Shown here piece after piece: positions 22,807 through 33,197 of a stretch of DNA of 64,000 bases. The DNA comes from Muscardinus avellanarius. Taxonomy: Eukaryota > Chordata > Mammalia > Rodentia > Gliridae. Numbering within the stretch: position 1 is the stretch's first letter; each line of letters opens with the position of its first letter. Both the position numbers and the translations under genes were made by a program. The stretch is taken from NCBI GenBank assembly GCA_963383645.1, contig OY726565.1:25108466-25172465 (forward strand), written 5' to 3'. The notes under the pieces were generated by a model, which was given only the letters and a program-made list of their open reading frames with translations, was not told the origin of the DNA and searched no databases.

Positions 22807-23845
22807 TAAACATTTCTTATAGTAAAACTTAAAAAACTAATGGCAAAATTCACCTGGGAATTTGAATAAATTTAAGGGTTGGAAGTGTTCTCTCAATTTT
22901 TCACCTGTCTTAGATTTAATTATCACTAAGTGCTGTCTGTTTGAATCTTTCCAATACAGGGGGAAATGAAGCAAAATTCAAGTTTAACATCTTGTGAAAG
23001 GAATGGCTTTAATCAATATTAGTGCTCTATCAAGTTATCCATTTCACTGTGAGTTTTCTGGAGCCAAATATAAGAGCAGAGAACATAGGTAAATGTGTAA
23101 ACTTGCTACATACATGTAGAACAGAGAGATCCTTGACCTACCCTTTTGACATTGTCATTCTCTTTATGCATAACAATATGCTGTTAAAAATAACTATCCC
23201 TTGCCAAGAACTAAGTCTTCTGTCCTTTAATTCTGCAAGCTCTAAAAACTGTTCCAGTGGATTGGCTACTTCACTCCTCAAAGACGTGTTGTGTTCAATG
23301 GGTATTTTATCTCAGGTGGTACAGTAAATAATTTGGCGTTGTGAGTTCTGAAGTTCCATCAATTAATACACACTGTATTTTTATTGTTCTCAATTTCAGC
23401 TGGATCAGACATTAGAGCTTATCTTTCCTCCTTTCCCAGGATAGACTGTGGTCTGCAACCTCTTCACTTGCTCTGTTATTGAGCAGATAAAACTAATTCT
23501 CCTGGATTTAAGCAGAAAATGGGTCTGCTAAACAAATACTGGATAAAATGGACAACTTCTTTAAGGCTATATAGTAAGGAACAATGTCTAAATCATACCA
23601 TAAAAGTAACCTTGTGAGAAAACTACTGCCATTCATACACTTAGCTGAGAAAGAGAGCATCTCATATTTTCACATTTTATATTTTCACATTTCATATCTC
23701 CATCTGTGGGGCATAGCATCTCACAGGAGAGGTGAGGTGACATCTCTTACCCTGTTGTGCCAGCTTCACACATTCTGTCAGATTTGACACTGCTCAGGTT
23801 GGCCTCTGTGCCTCTTAGAATTCGGTACCTAAGCAGATTCCTCCT
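22807..23845. other. No recognised feature
   Basis: A 101-codon plus-strand frame at 23022-23327 has no family resemblance. No repeat identified. Confidence 0.4.
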
Positions 23846-23853
23846 TCCTGTTT

Positions 23854-24052
23854 TTTTTTTTTTTTTTTTTTTTGGTGGTGGTGGTGCTGGGGTTCCTGGA
23901 AGCCCTTCTACCTCAGGGCTGCACTCCCAGACCTATTTTATTTTTTGGAAACAGGGTCTCCTAAGCCAGTGAAGCTGGCTTCGAACCTGCGCGATCCTCC
24001 TGTCTCCGCCTCCCAAGCGCGGGGATTACAAGCGTGCGCCACCACGCCCGGC
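23854..24052 (-). mobile_element. B1-dID SINE, GGAACCCC tail subfamily
   Basis: Minus strand: GGCCGGGCGTGGTGGCGCAC, TAATCCCCGCGCTTGGGAGG, the short CTTCACTGGCTTAGGAGACC linker, GGTAGAAGGGCTTCCAGGAA tail and a long A-tail. The repeat cctccttcctgtttttt lies at both ends. CpG retention marks a recent insertion. Confidence 0.95.
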
Positions 24053-24434
24053 CTCCTTCCTGTTTTTTAGCTCTTCCTCTAATCACTCTCTGGTTACCTC
24101 CTGATAGTAAATCAGTGATGATAACAAGATTCCATTTAATTCAAGACTTGAGTGGTTATATCAATATGAAATGCATGAATTCATTTTGGAATACCATTCT
24201 TTCTAGATGCCCTTGGAAACTAATTAATGCTTATAGTAACAGAAAGTTGATGTTCCAAGAGAAATTTAGGTTTAGAGAAAAACTTCTAGCAGTAACCAGA
24301 GATGAGGTCCAACTTAAAAGACGTGAACAAATGGAGACATTTCCAAAATACAATACTTGTTCTAGTATTTTCTGATTATATATTATAAGCATATTTATCA
24401 TGTTTCCAGGAGAAACAAATTTTGATAGTTGATC

Positions 24435-24437
<3 letters not shown>
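24053..24437. other. No recognised feature
   Basis: The plus-strand open frame that crosses from the SINE into this stretch is composite and not a gene. Confidence 0.4.

Positions 24438-24477
<40 letters not shown>
24438..24477. repeat. (GT)n microsatellite
   Basis: Twenty GT units. No SINE adjoins this one. Confidence 0.96.
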
Positions 24478-24483
<6 letters not shown>

Positions 24484-25782
24484 GTATATTAATACAGCTT
24501 AACTGGCTTCTTTGCCAATTGCCAAAGTTGTTTCATAGGATTAGAAAGCTTTTCCAGATTCTTTACTAGAGGACATTTCTCCTGAACTTTTGTATTTTAT
24601 AATTCTCCTGATTTCCAAGAAATATGATTTAGGGGGCATACATTGCATAGGAATACTATAGCATAATTCACGTATTACTTTGAATTTTCTTTTTGGATGA
24701 ATTACAATTAAAAATAATAAATTCTAGTCACTTCATATATTAAAAGTCAGTTCCAGAATTGCCAAAAGATAAGAGCAATTGTAAGATGAGAGAAAAGTAT
24801 TCACAACTTAATTATATTTTCAAAACAATATACTGGGTAATTCTTTGCAAAGTATAATATATGTTCATATGTTTGTAAATTGCTTAGCAAATAATTTTAT
24901 CCCTTGTCATTTAAAATATTTACTTGGATACCAAACACTAGTTTGAAAATAAATGTATAATTATTTCTGCCAGTTTTAAGCAAATGTCCCAAATGCCCTG
25001 ATTTAATTTGAAAGAATTTATCATTCCACATTTTGTGGAATCTAGAAAGTCAGTGATTTGACCATTTTCCTCTTAGCTGCCTCCTGAATTTCCTTCCTGA
25101 TTGTCTGATAGATGTATATCTCTCTCCAAACTGACTCAATAGGATTAGAGCCATAAGCACTATTTTGGAGAAGATTGGAAATAGGGTTTCTATGGAAACT
25201 AACAGTAGGAACAATCCTGAGGGTTGAAACTGGAATAAAGGTGATTACTTAAGCATAACTGGCAAATGTGTTGACTCTTCTTCAGAGCGGCACATGGTTG
25301 GGTTAGGTGGAATGGAACCTATTCATAAGGGCCTTGGAGAAGTGACTGTCTTGAAGGGCAGGTCCATTTTACCTTTCATCAGGTTCAGTTTTACCGTAAT
25401 TATACTTCAGTTCATGGATTCAAAGTCAGTGTTGCTGAATACAAAGACGTCACTTCTCCCAATATCCATGGGACCCAGGCATCACCAGGTAAAGATTTTC
25501 CTAAAGAATCAAGTATGCTTTGAACTACAATGAAAAAAAAATTAGCAGTTAACTAATTTTAACCAGAACAACTGAAGAATAAAAAAGATAATGGTTAAAG
25601 TAGTTAAAATAATTTGTTACTTAAGATTTGTCAGAGAAATTATCCTTCCTCTTTTACTAAGTGATTTATTAAATAGTGTTTTGAAATACTATAATGCAAT
25701 AAAAATTCATTGTTATGATTTCGAAGCATCGAGGACTTGTCATATTTTTACAATGTTAACTTTTTAAAAGATGCTCATCAGA
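24478..25782. other. No recognised feature
   Basis: AT-rich with an isolated 79-codon frame at 25294-25533 that I do not recognise. Confidence 0.4.
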
Positions 25783-25995
25783 AGCTGGGCGTGGTGGCAT
25801 ACGTTTGTAATTCCAGCAATTAGGAGGCTGAGACAGGAGGATCGCACAGGTTCGAAGCCAGCCTCAGCTACTTAGTGAGGTCTCAGCAACTTAGTGAGAC
25901 CCTGTTTCCAAATAAAGTATAAAATAGGTCTGAGAGTATAGCCTGGAGGTAGAAAAGCCCCTGGGATCCACCCCCAGTACCACATAAAAATAAAT
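25783..25995 (+). mobile_element. B1-dID SINE, CCACCCCCAGTACC tail subfamily
   Basis: Sense: GAAGCTGGGCGTGGTGGCAT, full CAGCTACTTAGTGAGGTCTC linker, GGGATCCACCCCCAGTACCAC tail, then (AAAT)n. Confidence 0.93.
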
Positions 25996-26322
25996 AAATA
26001 AAATAAAACATGTTTATCAGACTACAGGCTATAATCCTTGTTGTAGCCAATGAATATTTTAAAAGCTTATGGAGAAATATGAGTATTATAGTGAGCTGCC
26101 AACCATGAAAGAACATCAAGTTAATTAAATCAATCTACATTCCTATTCTTTTAAAAAATATTTCTTGTAAAAAAAATCCCCTTCCTTTTAATTCTTTCTC
26201 AATAGTTCCATATGCACAGTAAGCTTAACTGCAATATTACTTATATGAACCAAAAGGGTAGTTGAAATGTATAGTGTAATTTCCAAGTCAAGAAAAAATA
26301 AAGATGACAGAAACATTTTCTG

Positions 26323-26575
26323 GTTTTATTTATTTATTTGTTGTTGGTTTTGTTTTGTTTTGTTTTGTTTGCGGGACAGGGGAAGGAACCCAGAGGCATT
26401 CTACCTCCGAGCTACACTCCCAGCCCTATTTTTTAGTCTTTTTATATTTTGGAAGCAGGGTCTCACTGAGTTGCAAAGGGCCTCGCTAAGTGGCTGAGAC
26501 AGTCCGCGAACTGGGATCCTCCAGTCTCTTCCTCCCAATTGCTGGGATTACAAGCATGTACTACCAGGCTCGGCC
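26323..26575 (-). mobile_element. B1-dID SINE
   Basis: The minus-strand head GGCCGAGCCTGGTAGTACAT and the GAGGTAGAATGCCTCTGGGT tail are clear. The A-tail has become (AAAAC)n and (AAAT)n. Confidence 0.87.
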
Positions 26576-26576
26576 T

Positions 26577-27660
26577 ATTTTCTGTGTTAAGATATTTTCA
26601 AGGAACTACAACTAAATATTTAATTCAAGATTAAAAGACACTTAAAATTAAAACTGCTGGGTTAACTGAAACTTTGCTCTTTAAAAAAATACTACTTTTA
26701 TTACAAATAAGATTGTGTCTAAAATACACTTGAGTTTATACAAGATGAAACATACTTTAAATTTATGCAATTGATTTATAAGCTCTGGAAGAAAGCTGAA
26801 GAAAAACACAAACATCCTCTTAAATATAAATAAGCTTTTGATACTATTATCCATTTTAGATATCACATTTACTTATGGAACATTTATTTTTCATGAGAAA
26901 CTATTTTGTCCAATGAACAGAAGCTGTTGCAAGGCATACTTATTTTTCTGAAGAAACAGGAATCAACAACTGTAATTTAGAGCTTTAATAATTAAAGGAC
27001 CCAAAACACAGAAAAGTAAGTTCCCCACCCATGAGATTTACTTTATATACCTTAGGGAATCAGAAAATTAAGGTGCAGTTCCAGTGGCTAAAACTAGATG
27101 GTGCTCTACAGTTGTCAGTGCTTCCCGTCAAATTTCCAGACCAAGCAGTTGGATTTTATTAAGCTGGTTTTATTAAGGATGCATTTCATGGGTGTCAGAT
27201 TTGACCCCTCTCCCTTTCTTGTCCCATAAACTTTTTAAAGGGGATATGAAGCATGTTCCCCACTGTTTATTGTTCTAGTTATTCTTTGCACCCCTTCTCA
27301 ACACTTACCACCTGTAATATTATTAGAATTACTAGTGTTAAAACCTAAGTCCTAGAGTACTAGTTAAGTAAAATAGTGTTAGACAGTCAGTAAAATTCTT
27401 GGCAAAACTGAGCATTCAGGCCCTTGACCTATAAAGACTATGGACCTTACATAACAGGTGAGGATGTGCAGGCAGTCAGACTAAGTCTATTATGGGATAA
27501 AGAAGAACTGGAATGTAACCTGGTTGCTGTGGCTTCTTTCATCATCATAGTAGCTTTTATTCCCTTTCATGAATTTCCTAATTATCCCCTGCCTATCCCT
27601 CTGAGGATTTGTTGATAGAATACAAAAGGAAAAACAGAGGAGACAAATTTAAAAAGCTCA
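26577..27660. other. No recognised feature
   Basis: AT-rich. Frames at 26681-26866 and 27424-27615 lack family resemblance. Confidence 0.4.
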
Positions 27661-27664
27661 CAGG

Positions 27665-27833
27665 TTAAGCATATTTCATGTGCCATGCAAAGTACTTAAC
27701 TACTTTACATACATTTTTTATATCTGTTGAAGCAATCAAAGATACTGTGAATGACCTCCCTTTTATAGATGAAGAATCTGACACTCAGATGACTAACTTC
27801 TTAAAAATCACTAAGTGGATGACAGATTAAGAA
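27665..27833 (+). mobile_element. MIR (ancient SINE)
   Basis: The order atgtgccatgcaaagtactt, acttaactactttacata, ccttttatagatgaagaatct matches the MIR core and 3' region in sense orientation. Heavily diverged. Confidence 0.65.
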
Positions 27834-27838
27834 TTTGT

Positions 27839-28033
27839 CGCCGGGCGTGGTGGTGCACGCTTGTAATCCCCGCGCTTGGGAGGCAGAGACAGGAGGATCG
27901 CGCAGGTTCGAAGCCAGCCGTGCTGGCGTAAGAGACCCTGTTTCAAAAATATAAAATAGGTCTGGGAGTGTAGCCCGGAGGTAGAAGGGCTTCCAGGAAC
28001 CCCAGTACCACCAAAAATAAAAAAAAAAAAAAG
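27839..28033 (+). mobile_element. B1-dID SINE, GGAACCCC tail subfamily
   Basis: GCCGGGCGTGGTGGTGCACG, TAATCCCCGCGCTTGGGAGG, CCGTGCTGGCGTAAGAGACC short linker, CCAGGAACCCCAGTACCACC, A-tail. The repeat aagaatttg lies on both sides. It landed inside the end of a MIR. Confidence 0.95.
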
Positions 28034-28114
28034 AATTTGCCCACAACATGCTTAATTGTAGAACCAATGGGTTCTGTTTCCTAGTGTTTGTCTGTAGTAA
28101 CTCTGCTATTATAC

Positions 28115-28265
28115 TAGGGTTATACTGTATAATGCACTAGGATATATATTATCTCATTTAATCTACTAGTCACCTTTGTTGCACTATGAATAGAAAGTGA
28201 AATTTCCAAGTTCAAATAGTCAGTCAGTGGCAGAGCCCAAATAGAAGCCTATGTCTCTTGATAAT
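28115..28265 (+). mobile_element. MIR fragment
   Basis: attatctcatttaatc followed by cagtcagtggcagagccc and a tgtctcttgataat end resembles the MIR 3' half, sense. Confidence 0.55.
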
Positions 28266-28390
28266 AAATTTGTTTTAAGGTAGAAATTAAGCACAAGAAA
28301 ATTTTCAGCTCGTAAATCTTTGTTGCTTGATTTATCTGTTATACTTGATGTAAACTATCTTGATTTACAACTTGCCTAGTTACCATATAA

Positions 28391-29926
28391 TCAACAATAT
28401 TTTCTTTTTTTATTAATTTATTTTTTAAATTGGTACATTGTATTCATATATCAATCACATTGGAGTACAAGACTTGAGAGGATATACAAGCACACATCAT
28501 CCAATTAGCCCTCATCCAGACCCCATCCCATTCCCTCCCCCTCCCTCCATCCCACGCTTCTTTGGTGATTTACTTTGATACATTTGTTTATGTACCTCCT
28601 GCGTTTTAAAGAGGCTCCGTCCTCCAGTATTACATACTCTCTGATTGGTTACATTAGTTGCTTCACTATAGGGCCCTTTCTAGAGCTCAACCTCTTCCTG
28701 TTGCCCTTTTCCTCCTAGTTATTGCTGATTAAGAGAAGTGTCTGATTGATATTTTCTGCGATATTTCTCTGTGCATGCTGCGTTGCAAGTACCGATCCCA
28801 CGCTTGATGGTCCCAGTAGTGGCCTGGCTACTCAGTGGACTGATCCAGACCTCGCTGGCTCAAGCAGCGGCCTTGCCTCATGGGAGGCCCCAGTTCTGGT
28901 CTCGCTGGCCCCTGTACCGGTCTAACCCCTAAGCTGTCTTTGGTCCCGGCCTTGTCGGCCGCAGGAGTGAACTTGCCTCACGCCAGGCTCCGATGCTGGC
29001 CATTAGCCCCTGCACCGGCCTAACCCCTTGGCAGGATTCCAATCCCGGCCTCAGAGGCCCCAGCACCGGCCTAGCCTCAAGGCAGGCTCCGATGCTGGCC
29101 TCACTGGCCCCAGCACCTGCCTAACCCCTCAGCAGGCTCTTATCCCGGCCTCGGAGGTCCCAGTACCGGCCTTGCCTCACGGCAGGCTCCGATGCCAGCC
29201 TCGCTGGCCCCAGCACCGGCCTAACCCCTCAGCAGGCTCTTATCCTGGCCTCGGAGGCCCCAGTACCAGCCTTGCCTCAAGGCAGGCTCCAATCCTGGCC
29301 TCGGAGGCCTCAGCACCGGCCTTGCCTCACGGCAGGCTCCAATGCCGGCCTCGCTGGCCCCAGCATCGGCCTCACCCCTCGGCAGGCTCCAATCCCGGCT
29401 TCGGAGGCCCCAATACTGGCCTTGCCTCACGGCAGGCTCCGGTGCCGGCCTCGCTGGCCCCAGCACCGGTCTAACCCCTCGGCAGGCTCTTATCCTGGCC
29501 TCGGAGGTCCCAGTACCGGCCTTGCCTCACAGCAGGCTCCGATGCCAGCCTCGCTGGCCCCAGCACCGGCCTAACCCCTCGGCAGGCTCTTATCCTGGCC
29601 TCGGAGGCCCCAGTACCGGCCTTGCCTCAAGGCAGGCTCCAATCCCGGCCTCGGAGGCCTCAGCACCGGCCTTGCCTCACGGCAGGCTCCAATGCCAGCC
29701 TCGCTGGCCCCAGCACCGGTCTAACCCCTCGGCAGGCTCCAATCCCGGCCTCAGAGGCCCCAGTACCGGCCTTGACTCACGGCAGGTTCCGGTGCCGGCC
29801 TCGCTGGCCCCAGCACCGGCCTAACCCCTCAGCAGGCTCTGATCCTGGCCTCAGAGGCCCCAGCATTGGCCATGCCTCACTGCAGGCTCCGATGCCGGCC
29901 TCGCTGGCCCCTCAACAATATTTTCT
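28391..29926 (-). mobile_element. Composite VNTR-L1 retrotransposon, copy 3 (SVA/LAVA-like)
   Basis: A perfect 15-bp direct repeat, tcaacaatattttct, bounds the element (28391-28405 and 29912-29926). Between them, in minus-strand order, are a 50-bp-period GC-rich VNTR (29911 to about 28830), a short degenerate GC-rich connector, and an L1 3'-UTR-like segment (about 28790-28425) ending in an A-rich tail at 28406-28430. The L1 part aligns with the 3' UTR in copy 1 and, with the same junction to the VNTR (around ttctgcgatattt...gcgttgcaagta), with copy 4 at 56.67 kb. No L1 coding sequence is present, so it would depend on L1 proteins in trans. The 5' monomers found in copies 1, 2 and 4 are absent, consistent with 5' truncation inside the VNTR. 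Confidence 0.9.
28830..29911. repeat. 50-bp GC-rich VNTR of copy 3 (about 21 units)
   Basis: The marker ggcaggctcc recurs every 50 bases (for example 29281, 29331, 29381). Two unit types are mixed. One carries tcgctggccccagcaccggc and taacccctc; the other tcggaggccccagtaccggc and ttgcctcac. They often alternate, giving a 100-bp higher-order period. CpG-rich and strand-asymmetric (pyrimidine/C-rich on plus). Long open frames across it result from lack of stops in the unit. Confidence 0.95.
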
Positions 29927-30002
29927 ATGATTATAAAATAATTTCTAAAAAATATAAACATTTCAATTAAATTTCACCTATTATCTACATTTAAATTTAT
30001 TA

Positions 30003-30214
30003 GAGCTGGACATGGTGGTGCACGCTTGCAATCCCAGTATTCGGGAGGCTGAGACAGGAGGATCGGGGTTTGGGAACAGCCTCAGCTACTTAGTGAGGCT
30101 CTCCGCAACTCAGTGAGACCCTGTTTCAAAATAAAGAATAAAAAATCGGGCCGGGGGTGTAGTTCGGAGGTCAAATGCCTCTGGGTTCCATCCCCTAAAC
30201 CTGCAAAAAAAAAT
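30003..30214 (+). mobile_element. B1-dID SINE
   Basis: GAGCTGGACATGGTGGTGCA head, CTCCGCAACTCAGTGAGACC linker, GGGTTCCATCCCCTAAACC tail and A-tail. The repeat taaatttattag occurs on both sides. Confidence 0.92.
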
Positions 30215-30619
30215 TGTAAATTTATTAGATCATATACACCATAAAGGATATAAAGAAATAGAAAGCATGATTTCTTTCTGTAAGTTACTAATAAATTATT
30301 GGTAATGTATAAAGATTCATTATTAAACATTTACTTGCTGACAACTCCTTACAAACCTGTTCTAGGAAATGCAGGAGATGGAAGGATGCCTGAGAGCCCC
30401 AGGCCAAAAGGACTGTGGAACAAGAACCTGCCAGTTGCTGCACAATCATAAATACCTTTGTCCAAACACCAACCTGGAGAAACCATTTGCCATTTGGGAG
30501 AAATGTCACTGGCTCTAGGAAAAGACCTGTATTTCCCACCAGATATAAATATATCCATACACATATACCTGTACATCTCTCAATATCTCCGTCTGCACAG
30601 GGATCTTTATGTTCTTAGC
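30215..30619. other. No recognised feature
   Basis: Open frames on both strands overlap the same interval and none resembles a family. Confidence 0.4.
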
Positions 30620-30752
30620 TTTTTTTTTTTTTTTTTTTGAAGGTGGTCTTTTTTTTCTTTTTCTTTTTTTGTCTTTTTGGACTGGGGGTCGAGAACCCAG
30701 GGCAGTGGACTTGCCAGGCAAGAGCTTTGCCACTGAGCTCCATCCCAGCCCC
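30620..30752 (-). mobile_element. Stand-alone ID-type SINE (tRNA-derived)
   Basis: Minus strand: GGGGCTGGGATGGAGCTCAG, TGGCAAAGCTCTTGCCTGGC, CCCTGGGTTCTCGACCCCCA. The GCTCAGTGG A-box-like and GGTTCTCGACCC B-box-like segments fit a tRNA-derived ID element. It lacks the B1 head present in all other SINEs here. A long A/AAAG-rich tail follows. A near-repeat of cagggatcttta lies to the left (about 30598-30609) and right. Confidence 0.85.
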
Positions 30753-31544
30753 TGCATAGGGATCTTTAAAAGGACGCCTCTGCCAGGTGTGGCACTGTGG
30801 CTCCCCTTCTCCACCTTGCACTTAACTTCTGCCTAGGTAGTCCCAACTGACATGCATTTGGAAACTTGATGAAAGTTTATCTTTAAAGTATAATTCATTC
30901 TGGACTATATTTCATGGTTTGTGGGCTTCAGTTTCCTTGCTGACTTCTGAATATTATTCACTTTCTGGTTCATGATAATTCAGAACCTTAGCAACTACCC
31001 TCTCTAATATCATGGTATGCTCAAGGAGATATTTTCTGGTGTCTAATTATTAGGACAGTCTTACTTTCTAATTTTCTACTTTTTAAATTTGCTCCACTAA
31101 AATTAATTTTACTCTTGACATTTTATGGTATTTCATTAGATTTCTCAACATTTGATTGTAGTATTATCACATAACTGGGAATGATGCTCCTATTGAAATG
31201 AAAAGCTACTGTCAACCTGTAACTTTGTCAGAAGTATAATTTTTTAATATTGTCATTTTTCATGGTATGTGCCTGTTAACTTGATGAATGAGGACTAATT
31301 TTACTTTCCCTTATTACCAGACCAATCTTGAATGTACTCCTGGAGTCATAAAGTCAGCGAACTTTTGTGTCTAGATAGATTAGCATCTCACATGTGCACT
31401 TAATATCTGACATCAAAAGTTCTTAGCCACCATGGTCAACTTTTATTCTCTACAGACTACAAAGATTCATGATGTATTTTATCCCATGGAATATTTTTAA
31501 CACATCCATAAGATTTAAAAAAAAATTATCCCCAAATTATCTAA
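30753..31544. other. No recognised feature
   Basis: Unique-looking AT-rich sequence. Confidence 0.45.
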
Positions 31545-31632
31545 GAGGAAAGATCAAATAATTGAAGGGCTTTTCCAAAGGCACACAGCTAGTAAGTCTA
31601 ATAGACATGGGATTTAAAATTAGATATACCTC
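31545..31632 (+). mobile_element. MIR 3' fragment
   Basis: cttttccaaaggcacacagc followed by tagtaagtctaatagacatgg matches the MIR segment around the conserved cacacagctagtaag. Confidence 0.6.
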
Positions 31633-31639
31633 TGAAGTG

Positions 31640-31895
31640 AATACTAACAGCTCCTATGTATGTAACTGTTCCAGGCCCACTTGTAAAGTGTAGGCCCTTT
31701 ACAAGTACTAACAAACTCAAACATCACAGTAGCAGTTGAGATAGGTACAATTTTTGTCCCTGTTGTACATATCCATAAACGGAGGCACCAAGCATTTAAG
31801 TGACTTTCTCAAATTCCCACAGCTAGCAAGTGATGGAAATTGATTTTAAATCCAGGCTGAAATCTGTTCTGCTGACTATGTAGTATACTATATGG
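31640..31895 (+). mobile_element. MIR, nearly complete
   Basis: Sense order: ctgttccaggcccact, ctttacaagtactaacaaac, gagataggtac, cataaacggaggcaccaagc, cccacagctagcaagtgatg, tttaaatccaggctgaaatc. This covers most of the MIR consensus. It lies next to a second MIR fragment. Confidence 0.82.
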
Positions 31896-32154
31896 CAGGT
31901 TTGCTGATCATTTTGATATCTGGTAGATGTGCTGCTAGTATTTAATGGTATAAAGTGTGTTGTAGTTCTTTGAAATATGTAAGGAATAATTGTAATAATG
32001 TTTACCTGAATATTTGAAAAGGAATTTGGGGGTCAGAAATGAAGTACAAATACATTACGTTGGCAAGGCACATTCCAGCCAAGTAAAGAATATAAAACTA
32101 TAATCAGCAGGCAGAACCATAGAATATGTGTTGTAAACAGTTTTCCCTCCATTT
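31896..32154. other. No recognised feature
   Basis: AT-rich, nothing identified. Confidence 0.45.
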
Positions 32155-32156
32155 CC

Positions 32157-32345
32157 CATTTATTTATTTATTTATTTATTTAGTAGTACTGGGAATTGAA
32201 CCCAAGGGCATTCTACCTCTGAGAAACAGCCCTAACCATTTTAATTTTTAGTTTTGAAATAGGGTTTCACTAAGGCTGAGGCTGACCTTGAACCTGTCAT
32301 CCTTCTGTCTCAGCCTCCCAAGTATTGGGATTATAGACATGCACC
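32157..32345 (-). mobile_element. B1-dID SINE, shortened
   Basis: The minus-strand tail GGTTCAATTCCCAGTACT and the TAATCCCAATACTTGGGAGG head are recognisable. Its A-tail is (AAAT)n. The linker has lost the CTTAGTGAGG segment. Confidence 0.82.
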
Positions 32346-32426
32346 CCCATTTCCTTTTTAGAATCTCCTTTAGAGAAGATTAAGGGCCAAAAATACAAAT
32401 AACTAAAGATCACAAGTCTATCCATA

Positions 32427-32428
<2 letters not shown>

Positions 32429-32462
<34 letters not shown>
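32429..32462. repeat. (GT)n microsatellite
   Basis: GT run at the tail of the next minus-strand SINE. Confidence 0.95.
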
Positions 32463-32464
<2 letters not shown>

Positions 32465-32652
32465 TTGGTGGTACTGGGGTTCCTGGAAGCCCTTCTCCCT
32501 CCGGGCTACACTCCCAGACCTATTTTTACATTTTTATTTGGAAACAGGGTCTCCTAAGCCAGCATGCGCAACTGGCTTGAACCTGTGCGATCCTCCTGTC
32601 TCTGCCTCCCAAGGGGGGGGGGATTACAAGCGTGCGCCACCATGCCCGGCTA
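32465..32652 (-). mobile_element. B1-dID SINE, GGAACCCC tail subfamily
   Basis: Minus strand: GCCGGGCATGGTGGCGCACG head, short TGCGCATGCTGGCTTAGGAG linker, CCAGGAACCCCAGTACCACC tail. The usual CGCGCTTGGG is altered to a C-run (G-run on plus at 32614-32622). Confidence 0.92.
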
Positions 32653-32753
32653 TTTATATGCATATTTAAAAAAAATCTTTTTCACTTGGATTCTACAAAC
32701 CTTGAAATTTCACCAAGAGATTAATTTTCCCCTCGTTTAAAATGCTTTTCAGA

Positions 32754-32948
32754 GCCGGGCTTGGTGGTGCATGCTTGTAATGCCTGCACTTGGGAGGCTG
32801 AGATAGGAGGATCTTACAGGTTCGAAGCCAGCTTCAGCTACTTAGTGAGGCTCTCAGCAATTTAGTGAGACCCTGTTTCCAAATAAAATATAAAATGCCT
32901 CTGGGAGGATAGCCCGGAGGTAGAAAGCCTCTGGGTTCCACCCCCAGT

Positions 32949-32950
<2 letters not shown>
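32754..32950 (+). mobile_element. B1-dID SINE, CCACCCCCAGTA tail subfamily
   Basis: GAGCCGGGCTTGGTGGTGCA head, full CAGCTACTTAGTGAGG linker, GGGTTCCACCCCCAGTAGCAC tail grading into (CA)n. Confidence 0.93.

Positions 32951-32991
<41 letters not shown>
32951..32991. repeat. (CA)n microsatellite
   Basis: CA tract between two tandem SINEs, derived from the tail of the left one. Confidence 0.96.
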
Positions 32992-32994
<3 letters not shown>

Positions 32995-32998
32995 TTTT

Positions 32999-33197
32999 AG
33001 CCGGGTGTGGTGGCGCAGTTTGTAATCCCCGCGCTTGGGAGGCGGAGACAGGAGGATCCCGCAGGTTCGAAGCCAGCCGCACGCTGGCTTAAGAGACCCT
33101 GTTTCCAAATAAAAAATATAAAATAGGTCTGGGAGTGTAGCCCGGAGGTAGAAGGGTTTCCAGGAACCCCAGTATCACAAAAAAAAAAAAAAAAAAA
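32999..33197 (+). mobile_element. B1-dID SINE, GGAACCCC tail subfamily
   Basis: AGCCGGGTGTGGTGGCGCAG, TAATCCCCGCGCTTGGGAGG, GCACGCTGGCTTAAGAGACC, CCAGGAACCCCAGTATCAC, then an A-tail. The repeat gcttttta borders it. It sits right after an older-subfamily SINE, giving a clear order of insertion. Confidence 0.95.

Noticed and set aside
28830..29911. Regularly spaced repeats reminiscent of a CRISPR array
   Set aside because: There are no unique spacers: the whole 50-bp unit repeats, and the setting is a mammalian retrotransposon.
29028..29930. Long open frames (up to 160 codons) of Pro/Ala/Arg-rich sequence, several frames, both strands
   Set aside because: They follow from the 50-bp VNTR unit, which lacks stops in several frames. 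Three units make 150 bases, so the peptide repeats by arithmetic and not by selection.
30620..30752. tRNA gene
   Set aside because: A tRNA-like head with A- and B-box-like segments, but it has the ID consensus extension and an A-rich tail, so it is a SINE.
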